Of a DNA stretch of 64,000 nt, positions 57,952-64,000 are shown piece by piece. Position 1 is the first letter of the stretch; the number at the start of each line of letters is the position of its first letter. The DNA lies in assembly GCA_020639215.1 (NCBI GenBank), contig JACKHA010000012.1, positions 23,854-87,853 on the forward strand, in the 5' to 3' direction. This DNA is from Phycisphaeraceae bacterium. GTDB taxonomy: Bacteria > Planctomycetota > Phycisphaerae > Phycisphaerales > UBA1924. The notes beneath the pieces are model-generated. The model was given only the letters and a program-made list of their open reading frames with translations, searched no databases and had not been told where the DNA came from. The position numbers and the translations under genes were made by a program.

Positions 57952-58839
57952 TCAGCAGCCCGCGCTGAAGATGGAGAGGTAGTAGAAGAAGTCGTCGTTG
58001 TTCACGATGCCGTTGGGCACGCCGTAGCCCGGCACGCCGGGAACGGCGCCCGTGGTCAGGTCGGCCGCCGGGTCGTTGTTGGAGAAGATGAAGAGGTAGT
58101 AGAAGAAGTCGTCGTTGTTCAGGATGCCGTTGGGCACACCGAAGCCCGGGACGCCGGGGACGGCGCCGGTGGTCAGATCGGGCTGGCAGCCGGGTGCGGC
58201 GCCGGTGGTCAGTTTGATCACGGCGAAGTTGGCGTTGTTCTCGCCGCCCGCCGCGTAGCCGTTGCCCCAGGACGCGCCGAATCGGACGCCGTAGCCCGAG
58301 CCGGGCGCACTGGCCAGCGTCACGGCGTCGGTGCTCGTGTTCGTGCCGTTGGACCCGTCGTGGCGGATCTCGATCGCGAGGTTCCCGCCGCTGTAGAGGA
58401 ACGGCGAGGTGAAGTCGATGACGAACCCGAAGGCGTTCGGCGAGCCGCCGGCCGGGAACGAGCCGGCGGGGATCACCAGCGGGCCGGAACGGACCTGCGT
58501 CTGCGGCCCAACGACGTTCAGCGCAAACACGATGGACCGCAGCGCGGGATCGACGCAATCGGACAGGTAGATGTCGTAGTTCGCGTAGGTGGTCTCGGCC
58601 GCGGGCCACGGCGACCCAGCGCCCGGCGTGAGGCGGAACGTGATGCCGGTGAGGTTCTCGCCGACGAGCGGGAAGAGTTCGTCGGCGTGAATGAGCATCT
58701 GGTACGAGCGGGGAATGAAGGCCAGCGGGCTCAGGAACGCCCCGTCGCCGGCGACCGCGGCCCGATCGTTCGGGATCACGACGCCGTTGGCCGAGGCCCC
58801 GGCGGCCATGGCGACGAGCAATGCGGCAACGGTCTTCAT
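57952..58839 (-). CDS. Secreted paralogue C with double GC-dockerin
   Basis: 295 aa with signal peptide (about 1-18). It is the closest relative of paralogue B over the body ([58 protein letters not shown]) and has the same double dockerin, ending FSAGC. DNA identity in the dockerin segment is very high, so recent duplication or gene conversion is likely. The next downstream gene is paralogue B. GGAAAGGA before the ATG at 58839 is a Shine-Dalgarno. Confidence 0.87.
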   Translation of the reverse strand: MKTVAALLVAMAAGASANGVVIPNDRAAVAGDGAFLSPLAFIPRSYQMLIHADELFPLVGENLTGITFRLTPGAGSPWPAAETTYANYDIYLSDCVDPALRSIVFALNVVGPQTQVRSGPLVIPAGSFPAGGSPNAFGFVIDFTSPFLYSGGNLAIEIRHDGSNGTNTSTDAVTLASAPGSGYGVRFGASWGNGYAAGGENNANFAVIKLTTGAAPGCQPDLTTGAVPGVPGFGVPNGILNNDDFFYYLFIFSNNDPAADLTTGAVPGVPGYGVPNGIVNNDDFFYYLSIFSAGC

Positions 58840-59048
58840 GTTCGTGCTCCTTTCCGGGCTCTCGTTCCGGCCCTCGGGGATCTACCTGCTTCTCCGTCGG
58901 TGACGCGTGCGGCAACGCGCCGCGTTCCGGCCGGGCTCGCACCGATCGCTTCCGGGTCGCCCGTGGCGGCGTGGACCATCCGCCAGCCTACTCGGACCAC
59001 CCTCGATGCACAAGGCTCTGCTGGGAACCTGGAACGGAGAGCATACGC

Positions 59049-59086
59049 AAAAAAGAAACGACCCCACGCTGCGGGGCGTGGGGTCG
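59049..59086 (-). terminator. Terminator of the subtilase gene at 59134
   Basis: On the minus strand, CGACCCCACG and its exact complement (10-bp stem, eight-base loop) followed by TTTCTTTTTTG, 48 bases past the stop. Confidence 0.85.
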
Positions 59087-59133
59087 GGCGTTCGTGCGTC
59101 ACGACTCGCGGCCAATCCGCGAGCGGCCCACGA

Positions 59134-61647
59134 TCAGCAGCCGGCGCTGAAGATGGCCAGGTAGTAGAAGAAGTCGTCGTTGTTCAGGATGCCGTTGGGC
59201 ACGCCGTAGCCGGGCTGGCCCGGGATGGCGCCGGTGGTCAGATCACAGATGGCGGCGTTGCCGATGGAGAACTGGGCGAGGTAGAAGAAGAAGTCGTCGT
59301 TGTTGAGCACGCCGTTCGGGATGCCGTAGCCCGGCTGCCCGGCGATGGCGCCGGTGGTCAGGTCGGGCTCGCAGGGCGGGGTGCAGGAGCCGCCGGTGGC
59401 GCCGGAGGCGACCAGGGCGTACTGGGCGTCGAGGGCCGAGGTGCCGCCCTGCGAGGTCGGCCAGCCGTCGACGGTGATGGAGTCGCCGCGGACCTCGATG
59501 GTCCACTGGCCGGCAACGGGGTTCTGGATGAACACGTTCTCGACGGTGTCCTTGGTGTTGGAGACGCCGCCGGGGGTGGACCACAGGCCGCCCGAGTTGT
59601 TGGGGGCGCTGCCGCCGCCCCAGAGGCCGACGTTGCCGTTGTAGACCACGCCGTTGGGGTCGATGACCCGGAGGGAGAGGTCGTTGACGCGGTGCTGGGA
59701 CTGGTTGGCGGGGTTGCCGGCCGGGTCCGGGTAGACCATGGTGATCTTGAGCACCGGGGTCCCGCCGGAGACATCGACGCAGTAGGTGTTGGTGCCCAGC
59801 GGGGTCACGGGGTCCTCGCCGTCGACGACGAAGATGTTGTTGCGCAGCGCGTAGAGATTGCCGACGTCGGCCATGCCCCAGCCCTGGCGGATGCGCCACA
59901 TGTTGGCGTTGGAGCCGCCCGCCAGCCAGTTGTACTGGTACGCGGTGTTGACCGCCAGGGCCTTGGCGGTGAACGAGTGGCACCGCTCGGCGAAGACCGA
60001 GCCGCCGCCGACCGTGTTGCCGAAGATGCCGTCGGCCCACATCTCGAAGATCAGGCCGATCGTCGAGCACTGCGTCGGCGTGGCCGACGACGTGCCGGAG
60101 AACTGGGTGGTGGACGTGTCGCTGCCGCTGGAGGCGGCGAGCACGTTGTCGTAGAACGAGGCCAGATCGGGCTTGACGCGCCCGTCCTGGCCGGGGCCGG
60201 TCGAGCCGCTGGACGAGTGCGTCAGGCGGTTGAGCGAGTTGCCGTGGGTGATGCCGCCGACAGAGACCATGTTCTTGGCCCAGGCCTGCGGTCGGCAGTC
60301 CTGGATCAGCCCGGCGTTCGACATCGACTGGCACATCAGGAAGTCGTGGTCGAACAGCATGGTGTCGGTCTGGGCGGAGATGGTGGTGTAGAGGAAGGTC
60401 CGGGGATCGCCGGTGGAGTTGGTCTGGAAGACGATGCCCAGCGCCACCGAGCCGGCCGTGTGGTTGTACCGGGTCGTGCCGGCGCCGGAGCCGAGAAGGT
60501 AGTTCGAATAGGAGAAGTAGCCCTGGGCCTGCGGGAGGTGCCCGCGGGCATTCGGCGTCGGGTTGCCGTCGGCGAAGCAGATCGAGTAGACCGACGTGCC
60601 GTGCGACGAGGAGGGCGACCCGCCGGCGCGGACGATGGGGCTCAGCGTCGTGTTGCCGCTCAGGCCCGGGTTGTTGAAGAACTGGTGCGTCGTGCGGAGC
60701 TCGGTGTCGGCGGCCTCGCCGTTGACGCCCGAGCCGTTGTACCCGCCCATGGTCTCGATGGTGTTCGCGCCCGAGAACTGGCGCATCACGTCCATGTCCG
60801 TCTCCATCTCGCCCCGCCGATCGACGAACAGGACGTAGGGCGACTCGACGACCTGGCGGAGCTGCTCGGGGGAGAGCCACGCCTGGACGTGCCCGGAGTG
60901 CGTGTCGAGCACGAGCGGCTCCGCGCCGGCCTGCTGGATGACCGCCGCAACCTCGTTGGCCACGTCCTCGCCCTGGGTCATCATCAGGATCGAGTAGCAG
61001 TCGGTGGAGCGCAGCGAAGCGGTGCCCAGAAGCCCCGCCACCAGCGGGATCTCCATCTTGTACGCGATGTGGTTCTCGCCCACCCAGCGGACGAACGGCA
61101 TCTGCGCGACGGCCGCCGCCGTCGCCGGGTCCATCACCACGATCCGCCCGTTGTCGTGCATCGTCGCGCCAAGGCGAGCCCCGGCGGCCTCGACGGCGTT
61201 CAGGAACTCCTCCGCCGGGGGCACCACGAACTGCACGATGTACGAGCCCAGGCCCGAGTCGGCCTGGCCCGCACGCAGCTCCGCCGGGATCACCGGCGTG
61301 CCCTGCAGCGGGTCGAACCGGGCGTACTGCGTGTCGATGGTCGTCCAGTTGCGGACGACGCGGCTGAACTCCCCGCCGCGCGCCAGGGCGTAGTAGCCCT
61401 GCACCGCGCCCTGCTCGTCGATCTCGTCCCACGTCACGACCGTGACGCCGGCGCCCTCGACGACCTGGGCGTTGGTGACGGCGTTCTGGGTCGAATGGAC
61501 GACCCGCCCGTCGTCGAGCTGGATCGTCACGCCCTGCGAGGACGGGGCGACGTTGATCTGGGCCGCCGCGGCCTCGGACATGGTGAGCACGCCGCCGGCC
61601 GCCTGGGCCAGGGCGAGAACGGAGAACCCGACGATCATCTTGCGCAT
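59134..61647 (-). CDS. S8 (subtilisin-like) serine protease with GC-dockerin tail
   Basis: 837 aa with signal peptide (about 1-28). A propeptide-like region (to about 300) precedes the S8 domain. Catalytic residues: Asp in [10 protein letters not shown] (about 313), His in SSHGTSVYS (about 347) and Ser in FSGTSSATP (about 515). A KP-43-type C-terminal beta-domain follows ([33 protein letters not shown]), then two dockerin-like units ending FSAGC. It should degrade extracellular proteins, held at the cell or complex by the tail. GGAGG before the ATG at 61647 supports the start. TATCTT at 61767 is a possible -10. Confidence 0.9.
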   Translation of the reverse strand: MRKMIVGFSVLALAQAAGGVLTMSEAAAAQINVAPSSQGVTIQLDDGRVVHSTQNAVTNAQVVEGAGVTVVTWDEIDEQGAVQGYYALARGGEFSRVVRNWTTIDTQYARFDPLQGTPVIPAELRAGQADSGLGSYIVQFVVPPAEEFLNAVEAAGARLGATMHDNGRIVVMDPATAAAVAQMPFVRWVGENHIAYKMEIPLVAGLLGTASLRSTDCYSILMMTQGEDVANEVAAVIQQAGAEPLVLDTHSGHVQAWLSPEQLRQVVESPYVLFVDRRGEMETDMDVMRQFSGANTIETMGGYNGSGVNGEAADTELRTTHQFFNNPGLSGNTTLSPIVRAGGSPSSSHGTSVYSICFADGNPTPNARGHLPQAQGYFSYSNYLLGSGAGTTRYNHTAGSVALGIVFQTNSTGDPRTFLYTTISAQTDTMLFDHDFLMCQSMSNAGLIQDCRPQAWAKNMVSVGGITHGNSLNRLTHSSSGSTGPGQDGRVKPDLASFYDNVLAASSGSDTSTTQFSGTSSATPTQCSTIGLIFEMWADGIFGNTVGGGSVFAERCHSFTAKALAVNTAYQYNWLAGGSNANMWRIRQGWGMADVGNLYALRNNIFVVDGEDPVTPLGTNTYCVDVSGGTPVLKITMVYPDPAGNPANQSQHRVNDLSLRVIDPNGVVYNGNVGLWGGGSAPNNSGGLWSTPGGVSNTKDTVENVFIQNPVAGQWTIEVRGDSITVDGWPTSQGGTSALDAQYALVASGATGGSCTPPCEPDLTTGAIAGQPGYGIPNGVLNNDDFFFYLAQFSIGNAAICDLTTGAIPGQPGYGVPNGILNNDDFFYYLAIFSAGC

Positions 61648-61988
61648 TGGAACCTCCACAGCAACTCTTCCTCAGTGCGACAACGCAGCCACGCCATCGA
61701 CAGGCGCGGACCCCCTCGAGGACCGACAACGCCGGACGGGGGCCGTCGCCCCAGTCCGGCTACGACAAGATACAGCAAGGCGGGCGGTTCGGGAGCGCAG
61801 TTCTCGATGAATCTCGTGAATCCGTCGGTTCAATGCCCCGAGCAGCCGCCGTACTGGGGGAACCACGGTCCTTGGAACCCTTGGGGCGGGCCGGCTCCCG
61901 AGCCCGCCGGTCCGGAAACGACGGGGGCGAGCCGGTTCGGCCCGCTCCCGTTGCAGTGGAGTCCGTTCGGGTGGCGTGCCGCCTGGCC
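61648..61988. other. Intergenic, 341 bases
   Basis: No gene seen. TATCTT (minus) at 61767-61772 is the likely -10 of the subtilase gene. A weak stem (GGCGGGC with GCCCGCC, 61885-61908) may follow the gene at 61989; there is no T tract. Confidence 0.4.
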
Positions 61989-63563
61989 TCAGCAGCCGGC
62001 CGAGAAGATCGCCAGGTAGTAGAAGAAGTCCTCGTTGTTCAGCACGCCGTTGGGCACGCCGTAGCCCGGCTGGCCGGGGATGGCGCCGGTGGTCAGGTCA
62101 CAGACGCCGACGTTGCCGTTCGAGAACTCCGCCAGGAAGTAGAAGAAGTCGTCGTTGTTCAGCACGCCGTTGGGCACGCCGTAGCCGGGCTGCCCGGCGA
62201 TGGCACCGGTGGTCAGATCGGGCCGGCAGGACGGAGCCGGCTCGAACGCCCGGATGCGCATGAACGCCTGGCCGAAGGTGGTCGGCACGCTGTCACGGAT
62301 GTCCGCGGTGAAGTAGTACCACCCGTCGTCGGTCAGGAATCCGTCGTCGTTGTTGAACACGGAAAGAAACGTGTCGTCGTCGAAGATCCCGTTGCCGTCG
62401 AGATCGACAGGATCGCCCTCGCGGGCGAGCAGCGACGTCAGACCATTGCGGCGCAGCAGGAGCAGCCCGTTGAGGCTTGTGTCGGGGTTGTCGCTCACCG
62501 CGCCGAACACGATGTCCCCTGCGTTGTTCGAAACCATCGAGAAGAAACAGTCGGCGAAGATGTCGTCGCTGTAGGACTCGCCGGTGCCGATGCCCGGGAT
62601 CAGGGTGTCGGTCATGGCGATGATGGCGCCGTTGAACACGAGCCAGTCGATCTCGGTCGTGGCGAAGTTCCCGCGGGCCATCCAGTCGCCCTCGGAAGAC
62701 ATGTACGTCTCGACGATCCCGTTGAGATCGATGATGTCCGTCAGGCCGGTGGACGGGATCGGCGCGCCCTCCATCAGCGCGATGCTGCCGTCGACAACCA
62801 CCAAGTCATCGATGGTGGTGGCGGCGGAGGTGTCGCCCTGGACGAGCCAGTGCGAGCCGTCAGACGAAAAGTAGTAGTCGCCGACGTCGAAGAACTCCCA
62901 GGGGAAGATCGACCCGCCCGGAACGGTGACGCCCGCCTGCGCAAACACGCCCGAGCCGCGGATCAGGAAATCGTCCTCGGTGGTCAGGGCCGGCCCGACG
63001 GTCGAGGTGGCGCGGAAATAGGCATCCCCGTTGTCCAGCAGCCCCGGCGAGTCGATCGCCAGGCCGTAGGCCTCGGTCGGGAAACCGGCGACCGGGTCGC
63101 CCTCGCGGGCCACGACCGAGAACAACCCACTGCCCGCGTCGAACCTCACGATCACCTCGTCCATCGTGGTCGCGGCGTCGGTGTTCGTGGCGTAGATGAA
63201 CGACCCGTCATCGCGGATGCCCATCGGCGTGTCGATGAGCCCGTTGAGCTCCGCCTGGCCCGCGATCACGGGTGTCCCCTCGCGGACCACGATGCTCCAC
63301 GACACGCCCGAGCCGAGGATGATCACCTCGTCCTCGGTCGTGGCCAGGTCCGTGTCGGCCGAGATCAGCCACAGCGACGAGTCCGGGCTGCGGAACGGTC
63401 TGTCGAACGAGGAGAAGATGTTGCCGGGGAAACCAGGCACGCCCGCCGACGCCTGGCCGGCAACGTCCGAGATGATGACCTCAGGACCGACGGCGCAGGC
63501 GACGCCGGCGCCGGCAGCCAGAGCCAACGCCGCGATGGCGGCACGAGCGGAACGAGTCTGCAT
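61989..63563 (-). CDS. Secreted repeat protein with GC-dockerin tail
   Basis: 524 aa with signal peptide (about 1-24). The body (about 30-440) shows weak repeats with the pattern [24 protein letters not shown] and [15 protein letters not shown], each followed by a DDG or DNGD turn. They resemble predicted beta-propeller proteins of planctomycetes; I do not know a family name. Two dockerin-like units follow ([20 protein letters not shown] and [20 protein letters not shown]), ending FSAGC. GGAG lies before the ATG at 63563. The repeats suggest an extracellular binding function. Confidence 0.8.
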   Translation of the reverse strand: MQTRSARAAIAALALAAGAGVACAVGPEVIISDVAGQASAGVPGFPGNIFSSFDRPFRSPDSSLWLISADTDLATTEDEVIILGSGVSWSIVVREGTPVIAGQAELNGLIDTPMGIRDDGSFIYATNTDAATTMDEVIVRFDAGSGLFSVVAREGDPVAGFPTEAYGLAIDSPGLLDNGDAYFRATSTVGPALTTEDDFLIRGSGVFAQAGVTVPGGSIFPWEFFDVGDYYFSSDGSHWLVQGDTSAATTIDDLVVVDGSIALMEGAPIPSTGLTDIIDLNGIVETYMSSEGDWMARGNFATTEIDWLVFNGAIIAMTDTLIPGIGTGESYSDDIFADCFFSMVSNNAGDIVFGAVSDNPDTSLNGLLLLRRNGLTSLLAREGDPVDLDGNGIFDDDTFLSVFNNDDGFLTDDGWYYFTADIRDSVPTTFGQAFMRIRAFEPAPSCRPDLTTGAIAGQPGYGVPNGVLNNDDFFYFLAEFSNGNVGVCDLTTGAIPGQPGYGVPNGVLNNEDFFYYLAIFSAGC

Positions 63564-63906
63564 ATCTCTGTTCTCCAGGAGGGTGGACGCGGCCCAAGAC
63601 CCGATCGCACACGGATCGAGTGCTCGGTTGTCGCCACGCGCGAGCGGGTCCCACACGCGGCGATGCACGACTGCCCCTAGTTTGGCAGCCGCGTCCTGCG
63701 GATCAAGGGCCTTTGTTGCAACATGATCATGCCCAATCGTCCGCCGCGGTGCGGGCACGAAGACACACCAGCCCCGCCGAGAATCGCGCGGGGGATCGGA
63801 GTCTCGAACGGCCCAGACCGCCACCCGACCCGCCCCAGGCAGGCCGGCTGGGCGCACCACGACTCGCGCCCCGTCTCCAGCCAGGTCCGGTGGCCGCCGA
63901 GTCGCT
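63564..63906. other. Intergenic, 343 bases
   Basis: No gene seen. It must hold the promoter of the 63563 gene, but I see no convincing -10, and no hairpin with a T tract for the gene to the right. Confidence 0.35.
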
Positions 63907-64000
63907 TCAGCAGCCCGCGGAGAAGATCGACAGGTAATAGAAGAAATCGTCGTTGTTCACCACGCCGTTCGGCACGCCGTACCCCGGCACGCCCGGGACG
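63907..64000 (-). CDS. 3' end of another GC-dockerin protein (cut by window edge)
   Basis: Only the last 31 codons are in the window: [30 protein letters not shown] and the stop at 63907. The residues match the second dockerin unit of the neighbouring genes, so at least one more member continues to the right, in the same orientation. Confidence 0.9.
   Translation of the reverse strand, partial: VPGVPGYGVPNGVVNNDDFFYYLSIFSAGC

Noticed and set aside
55831..58190. Regular repeats that could be taken for a CRISPR array
   Set aside because: They lie in frame inside coding tails, are spaced by whole genes, and have no short direct repeats with unique spacers.
57853..62019. Very long plus-strand open frame over the dockerin genes
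   Set aside because: It is antisense to four good minus-strand genes, its product is repetitive Gly/Val/Ala/Arg with no motif, and it has no start signal. High GC removes stop codons.

Overview
The window is very GC-rich, gene-dense chromosomal DNA that most resembles a Gram-negative planctomycete of the Phycisphaerae. The reasons are: a set of secreted proteins ending in a doubled dockerin-like module that finishes in Gly-Cys (the tail pipelines call 'GC-type dockerin'); additional PEP-CTERM-type tails; Ser/Thr kinase plus TPR proteins; and outer-membrane genes (BamD, LptE, HldE) showing an LPS-type envelope. No rRNA, tRNA, CRISPR array or intact mobile element was found. Coordinates below use the starts I judged real. 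The very long overlapping ORFs on opposite strands are high-GC shadows.

Layout. 1-5.5 kb: a PilZ protein (cut by the window edge), an M16-family protein without its zinc motif, a DUF1624 membrane acyltransferase and a GmhB-like phosphatase. 5.7-10.4 kb: gatA, typA and an AraC regulator, with two foldback repeats between them. 10.6-17.6 kb: a glycan cluster of two GT2 glycosyltransferases, a CgeB-like glycosyltransferase and a heptose kinase/nucleotidyltransferase fusion whose domain order is the reverse of HldE. 17.7-26.1 kb: M60 metallopeptidase, fructosamine kinase, heme O synthase, secreted PqqB-like hydrolase, thioredoxin, AhpD-like protein and an acidic membrane protein. 26.2-31.1 kb: ECF sigma/anti-sigma pair, HscA-like Hsp70 and a lipoprotein. 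31.2-44.9 kb: housekeeping and envelope genes (pheT, ilvE, cyclodeaminase, ketoacyl synthase, bamD-lptE, canonical hldE, TPR protease, apt, smpB). 45-51.7 kb: lipoprotein, decayed tyrosine recombinase, TPR protein, a sigma-like membrane protein, a TPR Ser/Thr kinase and a DUF3299-like protein. 52-64 kb: a surface-protein island with seven GC-dockerin genes, one PEP-CTERM paralogue and an isolated peptide-transporter ATPase.

How the genes fit together. GmhB-like, HldE and the reversed HldE-like fusion supply steps of activated-heptose synthesis; the glycosyltransferases would use such donors; BamD and LptE build the outer membrane. The 52-64 kb island looks like a set of exported proteins sharing one attachment or sorting module. 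Three paralogues there share the same N-terminal domain, but one ends in PEP-CTERM and two end in the GC-dockerin pair, so the two tails appear exchangeable.

Two start-signal classes are visible. Many cytoplasmic genes have a TAnnnT hexamer only 5-8 nt before the start codon and no Shine-Dalgarno, which suggests leaderless mRNAs. Most secreted-protein genes have a purine-rich Shine-Dalgarno and a longer leader. This pattern was used to choose several starts.
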